The position numbers and the translations under genes were made by a program. A stretch of 64,000 nt of DNA from the NCBI GenBank assembly GCA_946414395.1, contig CAMKOE010000003.1:46347-110346 (forward strand), in the 5' to 3' direction. Within the stretch, counting starts at the first letter, position 1; every line of letters starts with the position of its first letter. This DNA is from an uncultured Porphyromonadaceae bacterium (GTDB lineage: Bacteria > Bacteroidota > Bacteroidia > Bacteroidales > Muribaculaceae). This document shows positions 24,601-32,653 of the stretch, in pieces. Below the pieces are notes generated by a model that saw only the letters and a list, made by a program, of their open reading frames with translations, was not told the origin of the DNA and did not search any database.

Positions 24601-25217
24601 TCGACGAGACCGTCAGCCGCATGGTGACCACCATGCGCAGCGCCATGATCGACCTGGCCAGCAGCCTGTCCGACGAGGGCACCCTTGCCAAGCAGGGCCA
24701 GCAGGCCATACCCGCCGGCATGACCCAGGAGGCCTATGTCGCCGACCGCTACAAGAAGGCCCGCACCATCCTCGACCTGATGATGGAGAAACTCCCCGTT
24801 GCCAATTGCCCGTTCACCGTCCAGATGGGTGAGCAGGTGGCCCGCATCTACTACACCCTGGGCCTGGCAAGCGGTGACCAGGAGTGTGCCCAGAAGAGCA
24901 AGCAGATCCTGGAAAGCGAGATCATGCGCTATGCCGGCTACCTGCGCTTCTACCAGTCACTGGATGCGTCGCAGTATGAGAGGCTGACCGCTAGCGACAA
25001 GTTTATCGACCAGCAGTACATGATGTACATGATCAGCGATTATGCGCAGCAATTCGGTGAGGATAAGGGTAACGAAATCATGGGCAAATTGTCGGCCGCT
25101 GGCGTGAATATGGAGCGGTTGAAGTCCTATCAGCAGGCCTACCAGCAGGCGGTCGCTCAACAAGCCTACCAGCAGGCCCAACAGGCCCAACAGGAGAAGC
25201 AGGAATCTGCCGAGTGA
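21669..25217 (+). CDS. DUF2723 family membrane protein, glycosyltransferase family 117
   Basis: This 1182-residue protein is related to the protein O-mannosyltransferase (GT-C) fold. An N-terminal GT-C-like membrane region of about ten helices carries SFWDCPEFIA and EIGHPPGNP near residues 36-57, the acidic/His motif expected at the catalytic loop. A second helical block (about 580-720) includes NQTPNQPRERDYAYAGSFY. The C-terminal third is soluble: FGRNYLSSVAPNGIIFCNGD and NGDNDTFPLWYLQEVEGYR, ending in a Gln/Ala-rich helix (QQAYQQAQQAQQ). Lipid-linked sugar transfer to secreted proteins is the likely activity, but donor and acceptor are unknown. Confidence 0.88.
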   Translation: MKKYKLINNTLGWLIFIVASATYLLTIEPTASFWDCPEFIAQGFKTEIGHPPGNPIFILAANFASKFAGGDVMAVAKCVNAMSAIFSALTILLLFWSITHLVKKLVVKDGEEDSMTLAQYLVVMGSGICGALAYTWSDTFWYSAVEAEVYAFSSFCTALVFWLILKWENRAHLEGSDRWIILIAYVFGVSLGVHLLNLLCIPAISLVFYYRQCRLNGKDSTLKGSCLTLLVSFVIVGLILYGLEPGFVEWGQKFDLFFVNTLGMSFNTGVLVYAILLLAVIGWALWELYSNKSALRMKLSFALALLLSGVMFIGDSMLIPLVLLIALCVYLFKFCKKVPVRLFTNIVTSVLVIFIGFSCYALILIRSSQNTPLDENSPNNTFALAKYLSREQYGETPLLYGRTLYSDIMYQPSSNGTMQPVTKDGPMQYAPEVKTSPDQPDRYKELGYKKIYQYSPEQNMVFPRIHDDKHEREYVEWLGLQGTTVEATTQLDGSGNAIKETKMKPTMMENLRFFMDYQLNYMYWRYFMWNFAGRQNDMQGMGEITHGNWISGFSFIDNPRLGDQSLLPDDLGKGNKGHNVFYLLPLLMGIIGLLWQAYRGRRGIEQFWVVFFLFFMTGIAIVLYLNQTPNQPRERDYAYAGSFYAFSIWIGMGVAGLWSLVMWALRKKGTKQAKGETAPATDNSNRGAIATAVAACAAVVGLIVPLQMVSQTWDDHDRSGRTAARDFGRNYLSSVAPNGIIFCNGDNDTFPLWYLQEVEGYRTDVRAVNLSYLATDWYISQMQRAAYESAPLPMQAGKETFAYDKRQFCYFMQPDDTPVDAYTSLAHIYSEESGKNAYGLNEIRYPKVYIPVNADQAIKAGVVREEQRDLIHETINVDLQRMGGGMTASQIMSFDVIANSIAQGWNRPCYFAMTVPDSYYLGLNPYLRLTGLAYQVTPLLGNSSRSDYSVSTDVMYDNVVNKFKWGGLDTAKPGTIYLDETVSRMVTTMRSAMIDLASSLSDEGTLAKQGQQAIPAGMTQEAYVADRYKKARTILDLMMEKLPVANCPFTVQMGEQVARIYYTLGLASGDQECAQKSKQILESEIMRYAGYLRFYQSLDASQYERLTASDKFIDQQYMMYMISDYAQQFGEDKGNEIMGKLSAAGVNMERLKSYQQAYQQAVAQQAYQQAQQAQQEKQESAE

Positions 25218-25251
25218 TTGACTCCACGATTCAGGCTAGACATGTTTCACC

Positions 25252-25869
25252 ATGTTAGTTGAACGTCCACCGCTCATCTACCGAATGATATTTCCCGAGA
25301 CCGTGTGGCGCATCCACAAGCGCGACCACACGGTCTATTTGACCTTTGACGACGGGCCCATTCCCGAGGTCACTCCATGGGTGCTCAACACGCTCGACCG
25401 CTATGGCGTCAAGGCCACGTTCTTCATGGTCGGGGAAAATGTGCAGCGGCATCCCGAATTACTGGAGGAGGTGCGCCGCCGGGGGCACTCGGTGGGTAAC
25501 CACACGATGAGTCACCTGCAAGGGGCTCACGTGGGCACCAAGCACTACCTGCACAACGTCTTCCGTGCCAACGAACTCATCGGCAGCACGCTCTTCCGTC
25601 CGCCCCACGGCCTGCTGCGCTGGGGCCAGTCCCGGGTGCTGCGCTCGCGCTTCACGATCATCATGTATGACCTGGTAACGCGTGATTATAGCCGCAAACT
25701 CACCGGCGAGCAGGTGCTCAACAATGTCAAGCGATATGCCCGCAACGGCTCGATCATCGTCTTCCACGACTCGCTCAAGGCCGAGAAAAACATGAAATAT
25801 GCCCTGCCGCGCGCCATCGAGTGGCTCCAGAGCAAGGGTTACAAGTTTGATGCCATCCCCGAGTCATGA
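25252..25869 (+). CDS. Polysaccharide deacetylase family protein (NodB domain)
   Basis: This 205-residue protein consists almost only of a NodB domain of carbohydrate esterase family 4. Motifs: TFDDGPIPE (motif 1, catalytic base Asp and metal Asp), NHTMSHL (motif 2, two metal His), FRPPHGLLRWG (motif 3) and IIVFHDSLKAEKNM (motif 5 region, catalytic His). There is no signal peptide, so it may act in the cytoplasm or at the membrane on an acetylated glycan or lipid-linked sugar. It lies 34 nt after the GT117 gene, and its 3' end overlaps queG by 20 nt, indicating co-transcription. Confidence 0.9.
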   Translation: MLVERPPLIYRMIFPETVWRIHKRDHTVYLTFDDGPIPEVTPWVLNTLDRYGVKATFFMVGENVQRHPELLEEVRRRGHSVGNHTMSHLQGAHVGTKHYLHNVFRANELIGSTLFRPPHGLLRWGQSRVLRSRFTIIMYDLVTRDYSRKLTGEQVLNNVKRYARNGSIIVFHDSLKAEKNMKYALPRAIEWLQSKGYKFDAIPES

Positions 25870-26803
25870 CATATCATCACTGATCAAATCCCAGGCCATG
25901 AGCCTGGGATTTGATGCTTGTGGCTTTGCCGCAGCAGTGCCCGTCGATGATGAGGCCGAGGCACGCTATGAGCACTGGCTGGAGCAGGGACACCACGGCT
26001 GCATGAAGTGGGCTGCGGGACACCGCGACCTGCGCCACGACCCGTCGATGCTGCTCGAGGGGGCCAGGACGGTCATCTCGCTGGCAATGAACTATTATCC
26101 AGCCCAATTTCAGCCCGCTGGCGCCTTGCGTGTCGCCTATTACGCCTACGGACGCGACTATCACGAGGTGTTAAGGGAAAAATTGACCGGATTGGCCCGT
26201 TTCATCGAGCAAATCACCCGATGCACGACCCGTCCATGTGTCGACTCGGCGCCCATCCGCGAGCGCTATTGGGCCCAACGGGCCGGACTTGGATTTATCG
26301 GCCGCAACAACTGTCTGATTATTCCTGGCAAGGGCTCCTTCTTCTTCCTGGGGGAAATCGTCACCACGGCCCAGTTGCCGCCCGACGCGCCCTGTACTGC
26401 GACCTGTGGCGACTGCGGCAAGTGTGTCGATGCCTGTCCGTCGGGAGCGCTCAATGTGGAGGGTGCCGCCGATGCTTCGCGCTGCCTCTCGTGCCTGCTC
26501 ATCGAGAATCACGATGACGAGTTGCCCGAGTGGGTGCATGACGTGGCCGGGGATCGGGTTGTGGGCTGTGATGAATGCCAGTTGTGTTGCCCTCACAACA
26601 GCCATGCAGTGGCCACACAGGAGGCCGACTTTGCGCCCACCGATGCCGTGCTGACCTTGACGCCCGCACGTATCGCAGCGATGACAGGCGGCGACTTCAA
26701 GCGCACCTTTGCCCACAGTGCCATCTCCCGCCTGCGGCTCAAGACCCTGCGCCGCAACGCCGCGCTGGCCAAGCCTAAATTAATGTCGCCGCTGGAACCA
26801 TAG
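25850..26803 (+). CDS. queG: Epoxyqueuosine reductase
   Basis: This 317-residue cobalamin- and Fe-S-dependent enzyme carries out the last step of queuosine tRNA modification. Two [4Fe-4S] binding sets are visible: CTATCGDCGKCVDACPSG (about residues 181-198) and the split CLSCLL / CDECQLCCPHN sets. The N-terminal LEQGHHGCMKWAA and NYYP and the central RYWAQRAGLGFIGRNNCLI motif are typical of QueG. The track start at 25799 lies deep in the deacetylase gene; the ATG at 25850 gives the usual N-terminus (SSLIKSQAMSLGFDACGF). The chain ends after about 28 residues beyond the last cluster; no HEAT-repeat C-terminus is present. Confidence 0.95.
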   Translation: MPSPSHDISSLIKSQAMSLGFDACGFAAAVPVDDEAEARYEHWLEQGHHGCMKWAAGHRDLRHDPSMLLEGARTVISLAMNYYPAQFQPAGALRVAYYAYGRDYHEVLREKLTGLARFIEQITRCTTRPCVDSAPIRERYWAQRAGLGFIGRNNCLIIPGKGSFFFLGEIVTTAQLPPDAPCTATCGDCGKCVDACPSGALNVEGAADASRCLSCLLIENHDDELPEWVHDVAGDRVVGCDECQLCCPHNSHAVATQEADFAPTDAVLTLTPARIAAMTGGDFKRTFAHSAISRLRLKTLRRNAALAKPKLMSPLEP

Positions 26804-26819
26804 TCTAGCGGAAAAATTG

Positions 26820-26827
26820 TAACTTTG
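26820..26827 (+). promoter_or_regulatory. -7 box (TAACTTTG) for the CstA gene
   Basis: TAACTTTG lies 42 nt before the ATG at 26870, giving a leader of about 37 nt; it separates the carbon-starvation gene from queG. Confidence 0.5.
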
Positions 26828-26869
26828 CCAAGTATTAATTGATCAATCAACCAAATCATTCAATAAACT

Positions 26870-28414
26870 ATGATCACTTTTATTATTAGCCTTGTGGCCT
26901 TGGTGTTGGGTTATCTGGTATATGGTGCCGTCATGGATCGCGTGATGCGCCCCGACGACCGTGAGACGCCCGCTGCGCGCCTTGCCGACGGCGTGGACTA
27001 TGTGGTCCTGCCCACGTGGAAAGTGTTTATGATCCAGTTCCTGAACATTGCAGGTACGGGGCCGATCTTCGGTGCCATTATGGGCATGTGGTTTGGTCCT
27101 GCATCCTACCTGTGGATTGTGCTGGGCTGCATTTTTGCCGGTGCGGTGCACGACTTCATGAGCGGCATGCTCTCGCTGCGCCACGATGGCGCCAACCTGC
27201 CCACGCTCATCGGCAAGTACCTGGGTGGCAGCGCGCGCAACGTGATGCTCGTCTTCACCGTCATGCTGCTGCTGATGGTGGGTGCCGTGTTTGTCTATAG
27301 TCCCGCGCTCATCCTGTCTGGCATGTGGGGCAAGCCCATTGTCTGGATCATTGTGATATTCTGCTACTATATCATCGCCACCCTGCTGCCCATCGATAAG
27401 ATCATCGGCAGGATTTACCCGCTGTTTGCCATTGCCCTGCTGGTGATGGCGGCCGGCCTGCTGGTGGGCTTGTTCATCAAGATGCCCCACCTGCCCGAGT
27501 TGTGGAACATGGGTGACATGTCACAGTGGACCCAGAGTCAGATTGTGAACGGCAAGGACACCCTGGGCATCGCGGCCTACTTGCAGAAGAATCCCACCTT
27601 CCCCTGCCTGTTCATCACCATCGCCTGTGGCGCCATCAGCGGTTTCCACGCCACCCAGAGCCCCCTGATGGCCCGCTGCCTGAAGAGCGAGCGCCTGGCA
27701 CGGCCCGTGTTCTATGGCGCGATGATTACCGAGGGTATCGTGGCGCTCATCTGGGCCACCGTCTCGTCCTATTTCTTCTACTATGGCGGCTGGAAAGAGG
27801 TTGTCAGCCCTGAGGTGGTCAACGACTTCATGGCACAGGTGCAACTGGCCGATGGCAAGACGCTCGTCCAGTATTTCACGGCCCCGCAGGTGGTTAACCT
27901 CGTCTGCAGTAGTTGGCTGGGCATCTTTGGCGGCACGCTGGCCGTGCTGGGTGTTGTGGCCGCCCCGATCACGAGCGGTGACACGGCCTTCCGCAGCGCG
28001 CGCCTCATCATCGCCGAGTGGCTGCACTTTGAGCAGAAGAGCATGGCCCGCCGTCTGATAATCAGCGTGCCCCTGTTCATCGCCTCACTGCTGCTGCTCA
28101 TCTGGCAGATGGCAAACCCCAACGGCTTTAATGTCCTGTGGCAGTACTTCGGCTGGTTCAACCAGGCCCTGTCGGTATTCACCCTGTGGATGATTACCGT
28201 CTATCTGGCCCGCAACGGCAAGCCCTATATCATCACGCTGATTCCGGCCCTGCTCATGACGGTGGTGTGCACCACCTTCCTCGTGGCATCTCCTCAAGCC
28301 ATAGGCCATGACGAATTGACGCCGTGGGTTGTGCTCGCAGTTATTGTTGTCGCTGTCGTGTGGTTTGCCGCATGGCTCAAGGAGGACCGCAACGCCCGCC
28401 GATTGACGGCCTGA
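26870..28414 (+). CDS. CstA family transporter (carbon starvation protein / pyruvate-peptide transporter)
   Basis: This 514-residue integral inner-membrane protein has about 13 hydrophobic helices. CstA landmarks are visible: GVDYVVLPTWKVFMIQFLNI, GTGPIFGAIMG, VHDFMSGMLSLRHDGANLP, GAISGFHATQSPLMARCL and PITSGDTAFRSARLIIAEWL. It is shorter than E. coli CstA (about 700) and closer to the compact versions common in anaerobes. Family members import pyruvate or peptides. It has its own promoter and a 68-nt gap after queG. Confidence 0.92.
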   Translation: MITFIISLVALVLGYLVYGAVMDRVMRPDDRETPAARLADGVDYVVLPTWKVFMIQFLNIAGTGPIFGAIMGMWFGPASYLWIVLGCIFAGAVHDFMSGMLSLRHDGANLPTLIGKYLGGSARNVMLVFTVMLLLMVGAVFVYSPALILSGMWGKPIVWIIVIFCYYIIATLLPIDKIIGRIYPLFAIALLVMAAGLLVGLFIKMPHLPELWNMGDMSQWTQSQIVNGKDTLGIAAYLQKNPTFPCLFITIACGAISGFHATQSPLMARCLKSERLARPVFYGAMITEGIVALIWATVSSYFFYYGGWKEVVSPEVVNDFMAQVQLADGKTLVQYFTAPQVVNLVCSSWLGIFGGTLAVLGVVAAPITSGDTAFRSARLIIAEWLHFEQKSMARRLIISVPLFIASLLLLIWQMANPNGFNVLWQYFGWFNQALSVFTLWMITVYLARNGKPYIITLIPALLMTVVCTTFLVASPQAIGHDELTPWVVLAVIVVAVVWFAAWLKEDRNARRLTA

Positions 28415-28489
28415 CGGCGACAGCCGCTGGCGATACAAGCCTTATTCATACCGATAGAGCCACTGGGGTAATTTTGACCCTGGTGGCTT

Positions 28490-28521
28490 TTTGGATAATT
28501 AAAAACTTTGTACTACCTTTG
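28490..28521 (+). promoter_or_regulatory. Promoter for rpoN (TTTG-N20-TACCTTTG)
   Basis: TTTG at 28490-28493 and TACCTTTG at 28514-28521 are 20 nt apart, a full consensus match. The ATG at 28552 follows after about 25 nt of leader. Confidence 0.65.
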
Positions 28522-28551
28522 TAGGTTACAAGAATAAAACCTCTAACGACG

Positions 28552-30018
28552 ATGGCAAAACAGGGACTCACACTGGAGCAGAAGCAGACACAACGTCTGG
28601 CACTGGAGCAGCAACGCATGCTGGGACTCGTGCTGGAAAAGAACGATGCCGAGATGGCCGAATTCATTGACAATAAGGTGAATGAGATTCAGGCCCTCGA
28701 GAAGAAATCGGACAACGATGATGAGTATGACGCCGGCGAGGGCTCGGGCAACGACCGCAACGAGGCCAACGACCGCCCCAACGGTGACGACGCGACTGTG
28801 GACAACAGCGGCGATGACGACACCGTCGCGTGGTACCGCTACTTTGCCAACAACCGCAGCCGTGACGACGAGTACTATGCCCCGACGGCGGTGAGCGAGA
28901 AAACCCTGCAGGAATACCTCATGGAACAGTTAGGCGAGTTGGAACTCAACGAGACCCAACAGGTGATTGCCAGCACGATTGTGGGAAACCTCGACGATGA
29001 CGGCTACTTGAGGCACAGCACGGCCGAAATTGCCGATGACGTGACCTTCAACGACGGATATGTCGTCGATGTCAACGAGGTTGAGGAGATGCTTGCCACC
29101 GTCCAGTCACTCGACCCGCCGGGCATTGCGGCACGCAACCTGCGCGAGTGCATCTTGATCCAACTCAAGCACAAGCCCGCCAGCGACGACGTCAACCTTG
29201 CCATCACGATGGTGGACAAGTACTTTGACGAGTTTGCGGCAATGCACTTTGATGCGATCGGTCGCAAGATGGGCGTCGGCAAGGAACGCCTTGAGGAAGT
29301 CTTCAAGCACCAGATCAGGCGCGGATTGAACCCCTTCCCCGGCAATGCCTATGGCTCACGCGCTGACGGCAGCCAGCAGGTGACCCCCGATTTTGACGTC
29401 GAGATCGATGAGGAGGATGGCCGCTTGACGGTCACGCTGCGCAACAATATCCCCGCATTGCAGATCAGTGAGAGTTATGCCATGATGAATGAGCGCTACA
29501 AGAGTGCCGATGCCGTGTCGGTGCAGGAGGCCAAGCAGAAGAAGCAGATTCAGGATGCCTACCAGCGTGCCAGCATGTTCATCGAGGTGCTCAAGCAGCG
29601 GCAGGAGACGTTGTTCAACACGATGAGCGCCATCGTCAAGTGCCAGCATGACTATTTCACGAGCGGTGACGAGAGGGACCTCAAGCCCCTGGGCCAGCAA
29701 CAGATTGCCGACATGATAGGCAAGGATGTGTCGGTCGTTTCCAGGGCGGTGAACAACAAGTATGTGCAACTGCCGTGGGGTGTCAAGAGCCTGAAGTCTT
29801 TCTTCTCGGAGGACATCAACGGCGCGTCCAGGCATGAGGTCTATGACGACCTCAAGAAAATCGTCGAGGCCGAGGACAAGGCCCATCCCCTGAGCGACGA
29901 CGCGCTGTGTGAACGACTCAAGCAGATGGGTTACAAACTGGAGCGCCGCACCGTGGCCAAGTACCGCGAGGCCCTCAAGATACCCAGCAGCACCGTGCGC
30001 CGCAAGATGGCCAAATGA
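28552..30018 (+). CDS. rpoN: RNA polymerase sigma-54 factor
   Basis: This 488-residue protein starts with a region I typical of sigma-54 (LTLEQKQTQRLALEQQRMLG). A long acidic linker rich in Asp, Asn and Gly follows (about residues 50-105). The core-binding region has LQEYLMEQLGELELNETQQ and IVGNLDDDGYL. The DNA-binding domain carries the HTH DVSVVSRAVNNKYVQLPWG and an RpoN box in the form ERRTVAKYRE, with Glu in place of the canonical first Ala. It directs transcription from -24/-12 promoters with enhancer-binding ATPases; none of those is encoded in this window. Confidence 0.96.
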   Translation: MAKQGLTLEQKQTQRLALEQQRMLGLVLEKNDAEMAEFIDNKVNEIQALEKKSDNDDEYDAGEGSGNDRNEANDRPNGDDATVDNSGDDDTVAWYRYFANNRSRDDEYYAPTAVSEKTLQEYLMEQLGELELNETQQVIASTIVGNLDDDGYLRHSTAEIADDVTFNDGYVVDVNEVEEMLATVQSLDPPGIAARNLRECILIQLKHKPASDDVNLAITMVDKYFDEFAAMHFDAIGRKMGVGKERLEEVFKHQIRRGLNPFPGNAYGSRADGSQQVTPDFDVEIDEEDGRLTVTLRNNIPALQISESYAMMNERYKSADAVSVQEAKQKKQIQDAYQRASMFIEVLKQRQETLFNTMSAIVKCQHDYFTSGDERDLKPLGQQQIADMIGKDVSVVSRAVNNKYVQLPWGVKSLKSFFSEDINGASRHEVYDDLKKIVEAEDKAHPLSDDALCERLKQMGYKLERRTVAKYREALKIPSSTVRRKMAK

Positions 30019-30059
30019 GATAACGTGTTTTTTTTAATTAAGCCCACACTACAACATAC

Positions 30060-30704
30060 ATGCCCGTCAATAGATTCTTCATCAACAAGTTCATAGCCGG
30101 AGTGGCCAATTTCCTGTCCACAGCGTTGAGCCCGCTGTTGATGCCCACCTATGGCATTTTCTTTGCCTTCTGGGTCTCGGTATTGTGCCTGCTCACCTAT
30201 GGAACCCGCATCTCGCTGCTGCTGGTGTGCATGGGCATCACCTGCATCTTGCCGCTCATTTTCCTGAGCGTCTTGAGGCACTTCAAGATGATCAGTAGCC
30301 TGCACGTCGAGGAGCGCGAGCAGCGCCTCATCCCCTACCTGTTCACGGCCCTGTGCTATATTGTGGCCGCCTATTACCTGTATTACAGGCATTCGCCCCA
30401 GTGGCTCACCATGTTCCTGGTGGGCTCGGCGGTGACGGTGGCCATCGTGGCGGCCATCAACCTCAAGTGGAAGATCAGCGCCCACATGGCAGGCATTGGC
30501 GGTGTGATAGGCCTCATTTACCAGATCCACGTGATGGGACTGAGCGCGTTTGACCTCTTCTGGCTGATGTGCGCCTCCATCCTGGTGGCGGGCTTTCTGG
30601 GTACGGCCCGGCTGGTGCGCAAGCGCCACGACCTCTGGCAGGTGCTTGCCGGGGCGGTACTGGGCTTCACATGCGTGTCACTGACCATGAGATTTTTCGG
30701 TTAA
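30060..30704 (+). CDS. PAP2-like membrane protein
   Basis: This 214-residue inner-membrane protein has about six hydrophobic helices. Degenerate traces of the PAP2 phosphatase motifs are seen: KISAHMAGIGG in the place of the PSGH motif and LVRKRHDLWQVLAGAVLG in the place of SRxxxxxHxxxD. The first KxxxxxxRP motif is not evident; EEREQRLIPYLF may stand for it. A lipid phosphatase role is possible but key residues differ from the classical set, so activity is uncertain. It sits between rpoN and ispG on the same strand. Confidence 0.7.
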   Translation: MPVNRFFINKFIAGVANFLSTALSPLLMPTYGIFFAFWVSVLCLLTYGTRISLLLVCMGITCILPLIFLSVLRHFKMISSLHVEEREQRLIPYLFTALCYIVAAYYLYYRHSPQWLTMFLVGSAVTVAIVAAINLKWKISAHMAGIGGVIGLIYQIHVMGLSAFDLFWLMCASILVAGFLGTARLVRKRHDLWQVLAGAVLGFTCVSLTMRFFG

Positions 30705-30764
30705 TGGCGGACATAGGCACGAGACTACCATCATTCACTACTAGGACTATCAGTTATAATACTA

Positions 30765-32588
30765 ATGAATACATTCAACTATAAACGCCGTCCCACAGTG
30801 AGCGTTAACGTGGGAGAAATTGCGATGGGCAGCGAGTGGCCCATCCGTGTGCAGACGATGACCAACACGGCTACCGACGACGTGGAGGCTAGCGTGGCGC
30901 AGTGCCAGCGGGTCGCCTATGCCGGCTCCGACTACGTACGCCTCACGGCTCAGGGTGTGAAGCAGGCCCAGAGCATCGGCGAAATCGCCCGCTTGTTGAA
31001 GGCCAACGGCTGCAATATCCCTGTCATCGCCGACATCCATTTCAACCCCGCAGCGGCCATCGCGGCGGCGGCTGTGTGCGAGGGTGTGCGCATCAATCCG
31101 GGAAACTTTGTCGATCCAGCCCGCACCTTCAAGCAACTGGAATATACCGACGAGCAGTACCAGGCCGAGTTGGACCGCATCCACGAGGCCCTGTTGCCCT
31201 TCATCGCCGTGTGCCGCGAGCACAAGACGGCGGTGCGCCTGGGCGTGAATCACGGCTCGTTGAGCGACCGCATCATGAGCCGGTATGGCAACACTGCCGC
31301 CGGCATGGTCGAGAGCGTGATGGAGTTCCTGCGCGTGTTTGTCAAGGAACAGTTCCTGGATGTGGTCATCTCGATGAAGGCATCCAATGTCGTTGTCATG
31401 GTCGAGGCTGTGCGCCGCCTGGTGGACGCCATGGACCGCGAGGACATGCATTTCCCCCTGCACCTGGGCGTGACCGAGGCCGGATTTGGCGAGGATGGCC
31501 GCATCAAGAGTGCCGTGGGCATCGGCGCCCTCATGGCCGAGGGGCTGGGCGACACCATCCGTGTCTCGCTCAGCGAGGAACCCGAGATGGAGGTGCCCGT
31601 CGCCCGCAAGTTGGTGGATTACATCTCGCAGCGCGACGGCCACGAGCCCATCATGGGCGAATATTGTGAGGGTTATGACCCCTTGTGCCCCACCCCGCGG
31701 CCCACAGTCGAGGTGGCTGGCCGCATCGGCGGCACACTGCCCCCTGTGGTCATCGCCAGTTACCGGCCCGACGAGATTGACGGCGCCGAGTTGCAGCCCG
31801 ACTACTACTATAGCGCCGATGGCCTCATCGACGGCATGCACCAGTTCCTGGTGCCCCTGGACTGCTGGAGCGGCGAGCGCAATGTGTTCCCGCTCATCAC
31901 CCTTGGCGAGTGGGACCGCTGCCCCACGTCACGCCTGCGTTTCCTGCAATTGCCCGCAACCACACCGGCCCATCGCCTGGAGTTCCTGCGTGGCCGCAGC
32001 GACACCGTGCTGGTAATCACACCGGTGGGAGTGAATATCCCGGGCGAGGAGCAGGCCCTGATCCATGCGCTCGACAGGGCGGGTATCAACTGTCCCGTGA
32101 TCCTGCGCAACACCTACACCGACAGTTCCAACGAGTGGCTGCAGGTCAAGGCGGGAGCCGACATGGGCGCCGTGATGCTCAATGGCCGCGCCAACGGCAT
32201 CTGGCTCGAGGCCCCCAACTGCCACAGCGGCGGCGAGGTGGTGCGTTACGCCTTTGCCATCATGCAGGCGGCGCGCCAGCGCATGAGCAAGACCGAGTTC
32301 ATTTCCTGCCCTGGATGCGGCAGGACGATGTTTGACCTGCAGACGACCGTCAAGCAGGTCCAGCAGGCGACGGCCCACCTGTCTCACCTCAAGATAGGCG
32401 TCATGGGGTGCATCGTCAACGGCCCTGGCGAGATGGCCGACGCCGACTATGGATATGTGGGCGCCGCTGCAGGCCGCATCAGCCTCTACAAGGGCAAGCA
32501 GTGCATCGAGATGAACATCCCCGAACAAGAGGCCATCGACCGCCTGATCGACCTGATCAAGCAGAATGGCGACTGGCGTGAGCCCTGA
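30765..32588 (+). CDS. ispG: 4-hydroxy-3-methylbut-2-enyl diphosphate synthase
   Basis: The 607-residue product converts MEcPP to HMBPP in the MEP isoprenoid pathway. The N-terminal TIM barrel shows GSEWPIRVQTMTNT, DYVRLTAQG, IPVIADIHFNP and GVRINPGNFVDP. The C-terminal [4Fe-4S] domain has SCPGCGRTMFDLQ and GCIVNGPGEMADADYGYVG. Between them lies an insertion of about 200 residues, as in the long plant/Chlamydia/Bacteroidetes type, which explains the length against about 370 in E. coli. Confidence 0.97.
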   Translation: MNTFNYKRRPTVSVNVGEIAMGSEWPIRVQTMTNTATDDVEASVAQCQRVAYAGSDYVRLTAQGVKQAQSIGEIARLLKANGCNIPVIADIHFNPAAAIAAAAVCEGVRINPGNFVDPARTFKQLEYTDEQYQAELDRIHEALLPFIAVCREHKTAVRLGVNHGSLSDRIMSRYGNTAAGMVESVMEFLRVFVKEQFLDVVISMKASNVVVMVEAVRRLVDAMDREDMHFPLHLGVTEAGFGEDGRIKSAVGIGALMAEGLGDTIRVSLSEEPEMEVPVARKLVDYISQRDGHEPIMGEYCEGYDPLCPTPRPTVEVAGRIGGTLPPVVIASYRPDEIDGAELQPDYYYSADGLIDGMHQFLVPLDCWSGERNVFPLITLGEWDRCPTSRLRFLQLPATTPAHRLEFLRGRSDTVLVITPVGVNIPGEEQALIHALDRAGINCPVILRNTYTDSSNEWLQVKAGADMGAVMLNGRANGIWLEAPNCHSGGEVVRYAFAIMQAARQRMSKTEFISCPGCGRTMFDLQTTVKQVQQATAHLSHLKIGVMGCIVNGPGEMADADYGYVGAAAGRISLYKGKQCIEMNIPEQEAIDRLIDLIKQNGDWREP

Positions 32589-32653
32589 CGGGCGGTAACA
32601 GGACATTCCTCGCGGGAAAGTAAACGAGAAAGAAACCATAACAGATTGACGTG

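Noticed and set aside
25230-25262. Third parS-like site (ATGTTTCACCATG) before the deacetylase gene
   Set aside because: Only the left half resembles parS; the CACGTG core and right arm are missing.
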